A stretch of 64,000 bases of DNA from Dawidia soli (GTDB taxonomy: Bacteria > Bacteroidota > Bacteroidia > Cytophagales > Cyclobacteriaceae). The notes under the pieces are model-generated. The model saw only the letters and a program-made list of their open reading frames with translations. It did not search any database and was not told the origin of the DNA. Shown piece by piece: positions 1-8,597 of the stretch. The stretch spans positions 62,001-126,000 of the forward strand of contig NZ_JAHESC010000009.1 of assembly GCF_018598185.1 (NCBI RefSeq), given 5' to 3'. The first letter of the stretch is position 1, and the number at the start of each line of letters is the position of its first letter. The position numbers were made by a program, and so were the translations under genes.

Positions 1-1
1 C

Positions 2-454
2 GACGCCGACACCCTGCCGGAAGTGATCGCGGGCAAGCGGTGGGCGTTTGGACTGATGTTCCGCGACAATGCCTACAAGGTACGGCTCAAGCCCGGGGCG
101 CTGGACTCCATGCCGTGGCCTTTCCCCCCGGTGGTCAAGGCGTTGGACCTGACGGTGATGCACTACTTTATCATTGAAAAAGCGTTGGGGATACCGGGGC
201 GCGAGCAGCGCAGCGCGACGAATGTCAGCTTTGACCGCAGTTTTGCGGACTGCCTGAAAAAGGTCCTGCAACAAGAGGCGCAACTGGCCATTATCACCAA
301 CGAGGTTTCGATCGACGAAGTGAAGGCTGTGTGCCATAGCGGATATACGATGCCACAGAAATCGACGTATTTTTACCCCAAGGTTATCGGCGGCTACCTG
401 TTCAGCTCGATCAGCGAACCAGAATTTGCCCTGCCGGTCTATGCCCCTTTTTAA
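2..454 (+). CDS. DUF1015 family protein, C-terminal part (5' truncated)
   Basis: Only the last 150 or so residues are present. The frame is open from base 2 of the window, so the gene begins upstream. The C-terminus ending in YFYPKVIGGYLFSSI followed by a short tail matches the end of DUF1015 proteins, a conserved bacterial family of unknown biochemical function (often next to serine biosynthesis genes in Bacteroidota). The NVSFDRSF and AIITNEVSIDEVKAVC stretches also look typical. It is followed 8 bp later by maf on the same strand, so it is probably in one transcript with maf and the two glycosyltransferases. An ATG/GTG-initiated reading from base 23 would be an artefact of truncation. Confidence 0.75.
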   Translation, partial: DADTLPEVIAGKRWAFGLMFRDNAYKVRLKPGALDSMPWPFPPVVKALDLTVMHYFIIEKALGIPGREQRSATNVSFDRSFADCLKKVLQQEAQLAIITNEVSIDEVKAVCHSGYTMPQKSTYFYPKVIGGYLFSSISEPEFALPVYAPF

Positions 455-462
455 ACACCGAT

Positions 463-1035
463 ATGACCACATCCCCTACGCGACCGATCATTCTCGCCTC
501 CAGCTCTCCCCGCAGACAATACCTGATGAAAGAGGCCGGCTTTACCTTTACTGTCGAGAAGCCCGACGTAGAGGAAGACTTTCCGCAAGAGCTGCCGGCC
601 GACCAGGTGGCCCGCTACCTAGCCGCGAAGAAGGCCGAGTATTTCCGCCCCCGCATGGGCCGCGAGATCATCATCACGGCCGACACGGTCGTGATCCTGG
701 GCGATCGCATTCTGAATAAACCGCAGGACCGTGCCGAGGCTATCGCGATGCTGCGCGATCTTTCCGGCCGCACACACCGCGTGATGACGGGTGTCTGCAT
801 GCTTTCACAGGAACGCGAAGAGACGTTTGACGACATTACCGACGTGACGTTTGTCAAGCTGTCGCCCCAGGAGATCGACTTTTACGTAGATACCTATAAA
901 CCTTATGACAAGGCGGGCGCTTATGGCGCGCAGGACTGGATCGGCCTGGTGGCAATTTCAACGATCGCCGGCTCGTACTTTAACGTGATGGGCCTGCCCA
1001 TTCACAAGGTGTATCAGCACCTGGCAACGTGGTAG
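463..1035 (+). CDS. maf: Maf family nucleoside triphosphate pyrophosphatase
   Basis: Protein of 190 residues, the normal Maf length. Maf proteins hydrolyse nucleoside triphosphates (dTTP/UTP or modified nucleotides) to monophosphates, acting as cytoplasmic house-cleaning enzymes. The N-terminal ILASSSPRRQYLMKEAGF is the family signature with the SSPRR nucleotide-binding loop; ADTVV and the KPQDRAEAIAMLRDLSGRTH segment supply the catalytic Asp and base-recognition loop. The late YDKAGAYGAQ motif is also conserved. It sits 8 bp after a DUF1015 gene and 11 bp before a GT2 gene, so it is probably the second cistron of a four-gene unit. Which subfamily (YhdE-like or YceF-like) it belongs to was not resolved. 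Confidence 0.95.
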   Translation: MTTSPTRPIILASSSPRRQYLMKEAGFTFTVEKPDVEEDFPQELPADQVARYLAAKKAEYFRPRMGREIIITADTVVILGDRILNKPQDRAEAIAMLRDLSGRTHRVMTGVCMLSQEREETFDDITDVTFVKLSPQEIDFYVDTYKPYDKAGAYGAQDWIGLVAISTIAGSYFNVMGLPIHKVYQHLATW

Positions 1036-1046
1036 AAATAAGAAAA

Positions 1047-1811
1047 ATGGCAACTCTTTCTGTAGTCATCATTACCTTTAACGAGGAGAAAAACATCGGC
1101 CGGTGTATCGAGTCGCTGAAACCTGTAGCCGATGAGTTCGTGATCCTCGACTCGCTCTCTACCGACAGCACCTGTGCTATCATCGAACGCCATGGACTGA
1201 CGCCGGTGCAGCGTGCCTGGACGGGCTATTCGGATTCCAAGAACTACGCCAACAGCCTGACCACGGGCGACTATATCCTGTCGATCGATGCCGACGAGGC
1301 TCTCTCCCCGGCGTTGCAACAAGCGATCTTACAGGTAAAAGCGGCCCCCCGCGCCGAAGTATACGAGGTAAATCGCCTGACAAACTACTGCGGGCGCTGG
1401 ATCCGTCACAGCGGCTGGTACCCCGAGTATAAAATGCGCCTGTTCAAGCAGGGACTCACCCAATGGACAGGCCTGATCCATGAAGAACTGGTCTTTAACG
1501 GGGCCTATACCTCGCAGCGGCTGGACGGCGACCTATATCACTACTCGTACCCGACCATTGAAAGTCACATTCGCAAGATCATCCCCTACTCGGCCCTGGC
1601 GGCAGAAAAGGATTTCAACGCGGGCAAGCGTTACCGGTTTGTTACGCACGGACTGATCAAGCCCTGGTTTATGTTTATGAAGAAGTATTTCCTGCAGGCG
1701 GGCTTCCTGGATGGCTTTTATGGTTTCGTCATTGCCGTCAACTCCGCCTACGAGCGTCACCTGCGGTATCTGCGGTTTCACGAGCTGCGTAAGAATCAGT
1801 CTTCCCGCTAG
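1047..1811 (+). CDS. Glycosyltransferase family 2 (KdtX/WaaE-like)
   Basis: Start placed at ATG 1047, which gives MATLSVVIITFNEEKNI at the extreme N-terminus as in GT2 enzymes; the in-frame GTG at 1029 would overlap maf. The product of 254 residues has a GT-A fold: the VVIITFNEEKNIGRCIESL nucleotide-sugar strand, DSLSTDST, and the metal-binding SIDADEALSP (DxD-type). Resemblance is greatest to the lipopolysaccharide core glucosyltransferase group (WaaE/KdtX), which transfers a hexose to inner-core heptose at the cytoplasmic face of the inner membrane. A hydrophobic segment near FMFMKKYFLQAGFLDGFYGF near the C-terminus may attach it to the membrane. It is followed 9 bp later by a GT4 gene, consistent with a shared role in surface glycan or LPS assembly (inference). 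Confidence 0.88.
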   Translation: MATLSVVIITFNEEKNIGRCIESLKPVADEFVILDSLSTDSTCAIIERHGLTPVQRAWTGYSDSKNYANSLTTGDYILSIDADEALSPALQQAILQVKAAPRAEVYEVNRLTNYCGRWIRHSGWYPEYKMRLFKQGLTQWTGLIHEELVFNGAYTSQRLDGDLYHYSYPTIESHIRKIIPYSALAAEKDFNAGKRYRFVTHGLIKPWFMFMKKYFLQAGFLDGFYGFVIAVNSAYERHLRYLRFHELRKNQSSR

Positions 1812-1820
1812 TGTACTACA

Positions 1821-2948
1821 ATGGCGGCTACTCTTTCCATATTACACCTAAGCTCTGAAAAGACCTGGCGTGGCGGCGAGCAACAGATTGCCTACCTGCT
1901 GGAAGAGCTGGGTAAGCACGGCGTGCAAAATCATGTAGCCGCGCGAAAAGGGTCGGCGTTTGAGGCGCATTGCCGAAGAGAAAATATACCGGTTATCGCC
2001 TTGCCGTTTAAAAATGCGGTTGATCTCCGTACGGCGCTGGCGATTAAGCGTTATTGCCGCGCACATGCGATCGACCTGGTGCACATGCACAGCGCCAAGT
2101 CGCACGGCCTGGGCGTGATCTCGCATGTGTTGGGGAACCAGACGCCGCTCGTGCTCAGCCGGCGCGTGATGTTCATGCCGAAGCGCTCCTGGTTCACGCG
2201 CTGGAAATACAACCACCCGGCTATCGTGCGGGTGCTTTGTGTGTCGGACAAGATCAAGGAGGTTATGCAAGCCTACCTGAAACACCCGGAGAAAGCCGTT
2301 ACGGTATATAGCGGCGTCGATCTGCATAAGTTCGATCCCGCCCGCCGCGGTGACCTGCTCGCGCGCGAGGGCATTCGCCGGCCGGGGCGTGCGGTCATTG
2401 GCAACACCGGCGCGCTGGAATACGAGAAAGACTATCCCACGTTTATCGATACCATCGGCAAGCTCGTGCAGAAGAAGCTGTCTGTACATGGCGTAATCAT
2501 CGGCAAGGGCTCAGAGGAAGAGGCGTTAAAGAAATACGTGCAGGATAAACAGCTGGGCGATGTGATCTCCTTTACCGGCTTCCGGAAAGACCTGGTCTCC
2601 CTGTTACCCGAGCTGGATGTTTTCCTGATGCCCTCTATCCAGGAGGGTCTGGGCACCTCCGTGCTGGACGCGTTCCTGGCGCAGGTGCCCGTGGTGGCGA
2701 CACAGGCCGGCGGTATACCCGAGATGGTCATCTCCGGTCAGACGGGACTGCTAGCGCGTACGGGCGACAGCACGGCGCTGGCGGAACACATCGAGGCCAT
2801 CCTGACAAACCCGGCCCTGCGTGAATCTCTGGTCAGGGGGGCACAGGAAAAAGTAAAGGAATTTTCGAAAGAGCAAATGGCCCGGCGCACGCTGGCAATC
2901 TATCACGACATTATCCGCGATAAACTTCTTGCAACCGCAGGGCAGTAA
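1821..2948 (+). CDS. Glycosyltransferase family 4
   Basis: Protein of 375 residues with a two-domain GT-B architecture. The N-terminal domain starts with LHLSSEKTWRGGEQQIAYLL, typical of GT4 enzymes that use a GGxE loop near the acceptor site. The C-terminal domain has GNTGALEYEKDYPTFIDTI, then FTGFRKDLVSLLPELDVFLMP and SIQEGLGTSVLDAFLAQVP, the E-x7-E signature that binds the nucleotide-sugar donor (here EGLGTSVLDAF, with the second Glu replaced by Asp). Last gene of the DUF1015-maf-GT2-GT4 run; a REP doublet follows directly after the stop codon. Probable role in LPS or surface polysaccharide assembly; donor and acceptor cannot be told from sequence. Confidence 0.88.
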   Translation: MAATLSILHLSSEKTWRGGEQQIAYLLEELGKHGVQNHVAARKGSAFEAHCRRENIPVIALPFKNAVDLRTALAIKRYCRAHAIDLVHMHSAKSHGLGVISHVLGNQTPLVLSRRVMFMPKRSWFTRWKYNHPAIVRVLCVSDKIKEVMQAYLKHPEKAVTVYSGVDLHKFDPARRGDLLAREGIRRPGRAVIGNTGALEYEKDYPTFIDTIGKLVQKKLSVHGVIIGKGSEEEALKKYVQDKQLGDVISFTGFRKDLVSLLPELDVFLMPSIQEGLGTSVLDAFLAQVPVVATQAGGIPEMVISGQTGLLARTGDSTALAEHIEAILTNPALRESLVRGAQEKVKEFSKEQMARRTLAIYHDIIRDKLLATAGQ

Positions 2949-3104
2949 CTTGCTGGCGCAAGTTTAAGCACGCAGTGCGGAACTTGTGCCCATACTGTAG
3001 CCAGTCTGCGACTGGCGGGCAGAAAGCTGACGGCAGTTGCAAACTGCCGACCGTATAGGCACAAGTCACCGCCCCGAGACGGGGCTCAGACTTGCGCCAG
3101 CAAG
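2949..3104. repeat. REPIN-like doublet of inverted REP hairpins
   Basis: A composite palindrome lies between two convergent glycosyltransferase genes. The outermost 15 bases, CTTGCTGGCGCAAGT at 2949-2963, are the exact reverse complement of 3090-3104. Inside are two hairpins in inverted orientation: REP1 at 2955-2990 (GGCGCAAGTT ... AACTTGTGCC) and REP2 at 3058-3098 (GGCACAAGTC ... GACTTGCGCC). The segment between them carries two more perfect stems, GCCAGTC/GACTGGC (about 3000-3016) and GGCAGTT/AACTGCC (about 3032-3048); REP2 has a GCCCCG/CGGGGC tip. This matches the arrangement of REP doublets mobilised by RAYT transposases in other bacteria (family knowledge). No RAYT gene is in the window. 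It could also serve as a bidirectional terminator. Confidence 0.85.
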
Positions 3105-3120
3105 CACAAAGCAAACAATC

Positions 3121-4242
3121 TCACTTATGGTATACTTCCTGCAGGCGCTGCGCAATGACGGGGGGCTGGAACTGCTGTATGTGCTTGCGGCCTGTCTCCA
3201 CTAACTGACTGCGCAGCGTAACGTCTTGTAACGTACGGGTCAGCTGTTGCGCCAGTTCGTCTTCCCGGTGCGGGTCGGCATACAGGGCTCCCTCGCCGGC
3301 GGCTTCCTGGAAACAGGACCCCGTAGATGTGATCACGGGTACCCCCGACTCGATCGCTTCTACCAGCGGTATACCAAATCCTTCAAACAACGAGGGGTAT
3401 ACAAACACCTCCGCCTGCTGGTATATGGCCGGGAAGTCCTGAAACGAGGCCTGGTGCAAAAAGATCAGTTGATCTTCGATGCCCCTCTCCCGGGCCGTGC
3501 GCACGATCTCTTCTTTGTAGGCGGTCGCCCGCCCCACCAACACCAGGGGCAGACGCACATCTTTTGGCAGCAACGCGATGGCCTTTACGAGCTGGTGCGC
3601 ATTCTTGCGCGGCTCGAGGGTGCCGACGTTCAGGATGTAGCGGCCAGGCAGATCATACTTCTGCCGTACTTGTGCCTGCGCTTCTCTCGAAACGATCTGC
3701 TTAAAGATGGGATGACTGCCCTGGTACACGACGTCGATCTTCCGCGGATCGATGTGCAGAAAGTCGACGATGTCCTGGGCTGTTTGCTGGCTGATGGCGA
3801 TCACGCGATCGGCCCTGGTACAGGCTGCCTTTGCTTTGGCTTTGTAGATGGCGACATCGACCGGTTTATAAAATTGCGGGTATCGTATATAGATCAGGTC
3901 GTGTACGGTCACTACCTTTTTTATTCCAGCGGGTAGACCGGCCGGTAGCTCCTGGCTCAGGCCGTGGTATACATCCAGCGCCCGGACGGTGTCGTGACGG
4001 CTCACGCCCCACGATCGCCACAGCCCTTTCAGGTACCGGTACCCTCCCGTGGGCGCGACGACCTGTACGTTTGAACGACGTACGATCGGGTCGATCTCGG
4101 GATGCGACCGTGTTTTAGGAGAATATAGCGTGTAGTGATCGTGGGGATAGAACCCGCTGAGGGCGTCGACGACAAAGCGTGCATAGTTACCGAGTCCGGT
4201 AAAGTTCGTAAAGAACCGCTTTGCCTCGAAGCCTATGTGCAT
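3121..4242 (-). CDS. Glycosyltransferase family 4 (mannosyltransferase-like)
   Basis: Protein of 373 residues with GT-B fold. The N-terminus MHIGFEAKRFFTNFTGLGNY carries the GLGNY acceptor-side loop typical of GT4 mannosyl/glucosyl transferases. VVTVHDLIYIRYP, RADRVIAISQQT and YILNVGTLEPRKN mark the domain junction and donor-binding strand, and PSLFEGFGIPLVEAIESG holds the E-x7-E donor motif. Its ATG overlaps the TAA of the upstream pyrophosphatase gene by one base (TAATG on the minus strand), implying translational coupling. It converges on the (+) GT4 gene with the REP doublet between. Glycan target unknown. Confidence 0.9.
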   Translation of the reverse strand: MHIGFEAKRFFTNFTGLGNYARFVVDALSGFYPHDHYTLYSPKTRSHPEIDPIVRRSNVQVVAPTGGYRYLKGLWRSWGVSRHDTVRALDVYHGLSQELPAGLPAGIKKVVTVHDLIYIRYPQFYKPVDVAIYKAKAKAACTRADRVIAISQQTAQDIVDFLHIDPRKIDVVYQGSHPIFKQIVSREAQAQVRQKYDLPGRYILNVGTLEPRKNAHQLVKAIALLPKDVRLPLVLVGRATAYKEEIVRTARERGIEDQLIFLHQASFQDFPAIYQQAEVFVYPSLFEGFGIPLVEAIESGVPVITSTGSCFQEAAGEGALYADPHREDELAQQLTRTLQDVTLRSQLVETGRKHIQQFQPPVIAQRLQEVYHK

Positions 4243-4781
4243 TACTTCTTGGCGAATGTCTCGTTGTACAGCTTGATGCTGGCCTGCAGAATGGCTTCGG
4301 CCTTCTCTTTGGAGAGGAACTCGTCTACGACCACTTTCTTATTTTCCAGCTGCTTGTAGCTTTCAAAAAAGTGTTTCAGCTCGGCACGCAGGTGCTGGGG
4401 CAGGTCTTTTACATCCTGAATGTGGCTTACGCTCGGGTCTTGCTCGGCTACGGCAATGATCTTGTCGTCGGCTTCGCCCTGGTCGATCATCTGCATAACA
4501 CCAATGATCTTGCAGGGGATCAGACAGCCCGGCACCACGGTTACCTGTGTCAACACAACGATGTCGAGAGGGTCATGGTCTTCGCCCAGGGTCTGGGGAA
4601 TAAAACCATAGTTCAGCGGGTAGTACATGGATGCGTAGATCACGCGGTCAAGCTTGATCAGGCCGCTCTCCTTGTCGATCTCGTATTTTGCGCGCGAACC
4701 TTTGGGAATCTCGATGATTGCGTTGACTTGGTCCGGGGGATGAATACCAACCGAAACCTCGTGCCAGGGATGTAATGACAT
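4242..4781 (-). CDS. ppa: Inorganic pyrophosphatase (family I)
   Basis: Soluble cytoplasmic enzyme of 179 residues that hydrolyses PPi to two phosphates, pulling biosynthetic reactions forward. Family I hallmarks are present: IIEIPKGSRAKYEIDKESG near residue 25, YPLNYGFIPQT, and GEDHDPLDIVVLT with the metal-binding Asp residues, followed by DDKIIAVAEQDP. The length matches bacterial hexameric PPases. Its stop codon overlaps the start of a GT4 gene by one base. A PPi-removing enzyme co-translated with a glycosyltransferase is biochemically plausible, since nucleotide-sugar synthesis releases PPi, but that link is inference. An 80-bp gap containing a terminator separates it from the efflux adaptor gene upstream. 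Confidence 0.97.
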   Translation of the reverse strand: MSLHPWHEVSVGIHPPDQVNAIIEIPKGSRAKYEIDKESGLIKLDRVIYASMYYPLNYGFIPQTLGEDHDPLDIVVLTQVTVVPGCLIPCKIIGVMQMIDQGEADDKIIAVAEQDPSVSHIQDVKDLPQHLRAELKHFFESYKQLENKKVVVDEFLSKEKAEAILQASIKLYNETFAKK

Positions 4782-4814
4782 GTTCTTTTTTAGATTTTAA
4801 CGGCAATATTAAAC

Positions 4815-4844
4815 AAAAAAGCCCCGATTACGATCAGGGCTTTT
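4815..4844 (-). terminator. Intrinsic terminator after efflux adaptor gene
   Basis: On the minus strand AAAAGCCCTGATCG is followed by a loop and GGGGCTTTTTTG. The stem pairs 4817-4824 with 4837-4844 and has a run of six T on the minus-strand 3' side. It lies 17 bp downstream of the stop of the HlyD-family gene and upstream of ppa, so it separates those two transcripts. Confidence 0.8.
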
Positions 4845-4860
4845 CTGAGTCCACGCAGGT

Positions 4861-6231
4861 TTATTTTTTTGATGCCGCGTCCTTTTCCTGTTGGCGGACC
4901 TTGTCGCCGTCTTTCAAACGTTTGGATACCGCCAAAAACGGACCTGTGATCACCTGGGTGCTATCGCTGACACCTGAAATAATTTCTATGTTATCATAAT
5001 CGCTGATACCGGTTTTCACCTCAACCATCTTCGCTGTGCCTTTGTCGTTCACAAACACCACCGTTTTTATCTGCTCCTTCTTCGCGGCCTTATTGTTGTC
5101 GCTTGCCGGCTGGTCGTTTCGCGACGGGCCTTTTTCGTCGTCCTTTTTCTCCTGATCGTCCTGGCCGCGCGTTGTCACCGCCGCCAGGGGGACCGACAGT
5201 ACGTTTGCCTTGCGTCGTGTTAAAATGTCTACGCTGGCCGTCATGCCGGGCAGGAACGGATAGCGCCTCCCTTCCTGGATCAGGTCTTTGTATGACGAGT
5301 TCAGGATCAGGATCCGCACTTCGAACTCGGTAATAGCGTCGGCCGAGGTCTTCTCCTTGGCGGTGTTGGCGATGAGTGTGACCACGCCCTTAAATTCCTT
5401 CTCCTGGTTTGAATAGGCGTCTACGTCGATGATGGCCGTGTCGCCGATGTGTACCCGTACGATGTCGTTCTCATTTACCTCTACGCGTACTTCCATGGCA
5501 TTCAGGTCGGCGATGCGCAGCATTTCGGTGCCGGCCATGGTTTGTGTTCCCACTACGCGCTCGCCTTTCTTTACGCTGAGCTTTGACACGATTCCATCCA
5601 TGGGTGCCAGCACGCTGGTGAGGCGGACGTTCTCGCGCGCTTCGCGCACCGAGGCCTCGCTGCTGCGCACCACAAACTTCGCGGCTTGCAGCGATTGCTT
5701 CGCCGACTTCAAATCGTTCTCGGCTACTTTAAAATTCTGCTGGGCCAGCTGCCAGTCGGCTTCTGCTATAACTTTTTCATTCCACAGCTTTTCGTTACGC
5801 TTATACTCTTGTTCGGCGCGCAGGAAGGTTGCCTCCGCACGCGCCAGTGCTGCTTCGGAGGATACTTCGTTCGCGCGTTGCTGGTTCATCGACGCTTCGG
5901 CGCGCTCGAGCTGCGACACCCAGGTGTCGGGACGGATCTTTACCAGCAGGTCGCCGCGGTTTACCGAGTCGCCTTCTTCGATCAGCAGCTCGCGGATCTC
6001 GCCCGATACTTCGGGTGCCAGCTTCACTTCCGTTACGGGTTGTATCGTGCCCGAGGCACTGACCTTTTCAATGATGGTCGCGCGTTTGGCGTTGGCGAAC
6101 TCGACCTCGATCTCGTTCGGCTTGCCGATCCAACCGGCCGATTTACCAACGATTACAAATACCAGGAGAACGCCCACGATGACTACGAGCCAAAGGATGA
6201 GCTTGTTGGATTGTTGCTTTTGTCTTGCCAT
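4861..6231 (-). CDS. HlyD/RND-type efflux periplasmic adaptor subunit
   Basis: Protein of 456 residues with an N-terminal membrane anchor (LILWLVVIVGVLLVFVIVG, residues about 11-29) and a periplasmic body. In order: a barrel-sandwich half (VKLAPEVSGEIRELLIEEGD), a long alpha-helical hairpin rich in Ala, Glu and Gln (about residues 105-200), the second lipoyl half (VLAPMDGIVSKLSVKKGERV) and a beta-barrel. A charged low-complexity insert follows (GQDDQEKKDDEKGPSRND region, about residues 350-385), then the membrane-proximal domain. It resembles MacA-type adaptors. It lies 13 bp downstream of a TolC-like gene on the same strand. No ATPase or RND permease is next to it, so its pump partner must be encoded elsewhere. 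Confidence 0.9.
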   Translation of the reverse strand: MARQKQQSNKLILWLVVIVGVLLVFVIVGKSAGWIGKPNEIEVEFANAKRATIIEKVSASGTIQPVTEVKLAPEVSGEIRELLIEEGDSVNRGDLLVKIRPDTWVSQLERAEASMNQQRANEVSSEAALARAEATFLRAEQEYKRNEKLWNEKVIAEADWQLAQQNFKVAENDLKSAKQSLQAAKFVVRSSEASVREARENVRLTSVLAPMDGIVSKLSVKKGERVVGTQTMAGTEMLRIADLNAMEVRVEVNENDIVRVHIGDTAIIDVDAYSNQEKEFKGVVTLIANTAKEKTSADAITEFEVRILILNSSYKDLIQEGRRYPFLPGMTASVDILTRRKANVLSVPLAAVTTRGQDDQEKKDDEKGPSRNDQPASDNNKAAKKEQIKTVVFVNDKGTAKMVEVKTGISDYDNIEIISGVSDSTQVITGPFLAVSKRLKDGDKVRQQEKDAASKK

Positions 6232-6244
6232 TGCGGTCGGTGTA

Positions 6245-7732
6245 TTAATATGCTAAGGGCTTGCCCTGATAGAAATCGAGCACTTTTTTCTTAAAGATAA
6301 AATCGTACTTGGCGCGCACCAGGTCGGACTTGGCCTGGAACAGGTCGTTTTCGGCGACCTGGTATTCCACGTAGTTGGTCGCGCCGGCTTCGAAGCGCTG
6401 CTTGGTCATGCGGAAGGCTTCGTCGCGGGCCTGTACCTGGCGCAGGGAAGAGTTATAGGTCTTGGCGGCTGCCACGGCGTCGTTATAGGCCGTCTCTACA
6501 CTTTGGCGCAGGGTGTTGGAGGTTTCTTTCGCATCGACCTCGGCGATCTTCTGCGAAATGACGGCGCGCTGCCAGGCCGTGCGTGAGCGGAAACCATTCA
6601 AGATCGGAATAGTCAGCGAAAGCCCCACTGTGCGTCCAACGTTATCTTTCAACTGATCGCGGTAACCATAGCTGTCCACATACCGTCCCGAATACGCAAG
6701 TCTGGACTGACGTGATAATACGTATTGATCTTTCACGCCGTATACACTACCGATCGTGTCATATACGAGTGTTCCTGGTGAACCATCGGAAATAAACCGC
6801 ATCCCATCCGCACTGCTGGAATAAAAGGTGTTTGTAGACGCCGTTGCCGATAGTCGTGGCATCATATCACCCTTTGCTGCCTTGACACCATAATAGGAAG
6901 CCTGTACCTTGAGATCAGCGCTTTTGATCTCGGGCATCGTCTCCCGGGCAATATCGAAGATTTGGTCGCGCGACTGCCCGAGCACCAGGTCCTCGACGTC
7001 AATCTGCGGAATCTCCACATCCAGTGACGATCCGGCCGGCATCTGCAACGCTTGCTTTAGACGCAGCAGCGACAAATTAAGATTATTTTCCCGGGTAATA
7101 ACATTTACCTCGTTGGTTGCTACCTGAGCATCCAGGTTGAGTTCATTCGACCGGGGCAGTGCGCCTGCGGCCACCTGCTTTTTGGCACGTTCGTATTGCT
7201 GCTGACTGGACGCCAGCTGCGATTTGGCATTTTCCAATTGCTCCTTATCAAATACGACCGTGATATACAAAGACGCAACATTCAGGATCACATCGTTTTT
7301 CGTCTTTTGCAGATCCAGGTTCGCTGCATCGTAGGTATGGGAGTACTGGCGAATAGAATTCTGGATCCGGAAACCGTTGTACAACGGCACCGAGGCATTA
7401 AGCGACGCACTGGCCGAACGTTGTTCTCCCGTCGTATAGGTATAGTTGTTCTGCACCAGGGAACGGCCCCAGCTCCACCCGTACTGCGCGGAACCATTGA
7501 TCGACGGCAACATTTCTGCCCGGGACAGATTATAATCTAATTTGCTGTTTTCAACATTGTAGCTGCTACGTTCCACTTGCAGACTGTTGACCAGCGCATA
7601 GTCTATACATTGTTTCAGGTTCCAGACCGTACCGGGTGATGGCACCGTGTCGGCGGCCGGCTGTGTTTGCTGCGCATGCAGCAGAAATGGCGCACATAAA
7701 AAGAATAGCGTCCAGCGTAGTGTTGTTCTCAT
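6245..7732 (-). CDS. TolC family outer membrane efflux protein
   Basis: Start placed at 7732, giving the signal peptide MRTTLRWTLFFLCAPFLLHA followed by QQ; an in-frame ATG at 7750 would overlap the upstream gene. The mature protein of about 475 residues has the duplicated OEP pattern: WNLKQCIDYALVNSLQVERS at the start of the first repeat and long coiled-coil helices with PLYNGFRIQNSIRQY and PILNGFRSRTAWQRA at matching positions in the two halves. It should form a trimeric outer-membrane channel-tunnel with the adaptor encoded 13 bp downstream. It starts 7 bp after the serine dehydratase beta gene, so all three may share a transcript. Confidence 0.92.
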   Translation of the reverse strand: MRTTLRWTLFFLCAPFLLHAQQTQPAADTVPSPGTVWNLKQCIDYALVNSLQVERSSYNVENSKLDYNLSRAEMLPSINGSAQYGWSWGRSLVQNNYTYTTGEQRSASASLNASVPLYNGFRIQNSIRQYSHTYDAANLDLQKTKNDVILNVASLYITVVFDKEQLENAKSQLASSQQQYERAKKQVAAGALPRSNELNLDAQVATNEVNVITRENNLNLSLLRLKQALQMPAGSSLDVEIPQIDVEDLVLGQSRDQIFDIARETMPEIKSADLKVQASYYGVKAAKGDMMPRLSATASTNTFYSSSADGMRFISDGSPGTLVYDTIGSVYGVKDQYVLSRQSRLAYSGRYVDSYGYRDQLKDNVGRTVGLSLTIPILNGFRSRTAWQRAVISQKIAEVDAKETSNTLRQSVETAYNDAVAAAKTYNSSLRQVQARDEAFRMTKQRFEAGATNYVEYQVAENDLFQAKSDLVRAKYDFIFKKKVLDFYQGKPLAY

Positions 7733-7739
7733 CGTTGCT

Positions 7740-8417
7740 CTAACAATCAATATCGGGGATATAAATGACTTGCTTTACCCAGCTAAGACTCCGGATGTAC
7801 GCCAATGTTACAGCCTTGATGCCGGAATCCATTTCGATGACCAGGCAGGCCATATCGTTCCGGCCCTTGCGGGACACCGACATGGTGGCGATGTTACAGT
7901 CGTCGTGCGCCAGTACGTCGGCGATAAAGGCGATGCTTCCTTTGACGTCGTCGGCCGTGATGATGACGGTATGGGCATTGGCGCCGAAGTCGGCCTTGAA
8001 GCCGTTCACCTCGGCGATGTTGATCAGCCCACCGCCGCGGCTCTCGCCAATCACGTCCAGGGTCTCATCTCCTTTTCGCAGCACCAGCTTGATGGTGTTG
8101 GGATGCAGTGTAGACGCGTTACCGACGGATTTAAAGCGGTATTCCAATCCGGCCTCCCTGGCCAGGTCCAGCGCCTCTTTAATGCGTTTATCGTCGGTTT
8201 TAAAGTCCAGCAAGCCGGCGATAATGGCGCGGTCGCTGCCGTGGCCCTCGTAGGTGCGGGCGAAGGAGTTGTAAAAGGTGATCTCGGCTTCGTCGGGACG
8301 ACCGCCCAACAGTCTGTAAGCTGTTCGGGCAATGCGCACAACACCGGCGGTGTGCGAGCTGGAAGGACCGATCATAACCGGCCCAATCATGTCAAAAACA
8401 CTGCTTTTTTCTGCCAT
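7740..8417 (-). CDS. sdaAB: L-serine ammonia-lyase, iron-sulfur-dependent, beta subunit
   Basis: Protein of 225 residues (start MAEKSSVFDMIGPVMIGPSSSHTAG; an in-frame ATG at 8435 would add six residues). L-serine dehydratase converts serine to pyruvate and ammonia; in the two-subunit form the alpha subunit holds the 4Fe-4S cluster and the beta subunit the substrate and ACT domains. The GPSSSHTAG motif near residue 15 is the family signature, and FARTYEGHGSDRAIIAGLL follows. The last 80 residues (HTVIITADDVKGSIAFIADVL onward) form an ACT regulatory domain. No alpha-subunit gene lies nearby. The link with the downstream efflux genes is by position only. Confidence 0.92.
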   Translation of the reverse strand: MAEKSSVFDMIGPVMIGPSSSHTAGVVRIARTAYRLLGGRPDEAEITFYNSFARTYEGHGSDRAIIAGLLDFKTDDKRIKEALDLAREAGLEYRFKSVGNASTLHPNTIKLVLRKGDETLDVIGESRGGGLINIAEVNGFKADFGANAHTVIITADDVKGSIAFIADVLAHDDCNIATMSVSRKGRNDMACLVIEMDSGIKAVTLAYIRSLSWVKQVIYIPDIDC

Positions 8418-8597
8418 ATGGGTTACAATACGCAATATGTCGCCAAAAAGATGGCGACGTTACAGATTTTTTAAGGAATTAATCATGACGTTTTTACCAC
8501 GGAGTAGGGTCCGCCCCCAGGTCAAAGCCACGTTGGTCGCATAGATGCGCTATCTTCCGACCACTGATAAAGCATAGTTAAAGCAGCCATCCTTATA

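Noticed and set aside
2949-3104. tRNA or other structured RNA gene
   Set aside because: The stems do not form a cloverleaf or any RNA family I know; the inverted REP layout explains the structure.
4861-7732. Complete tripartite efflux operon
   Set aside because: Only the adaptor and the outer-membrane channel are present; no RND or MacB-type permease lies next to them.
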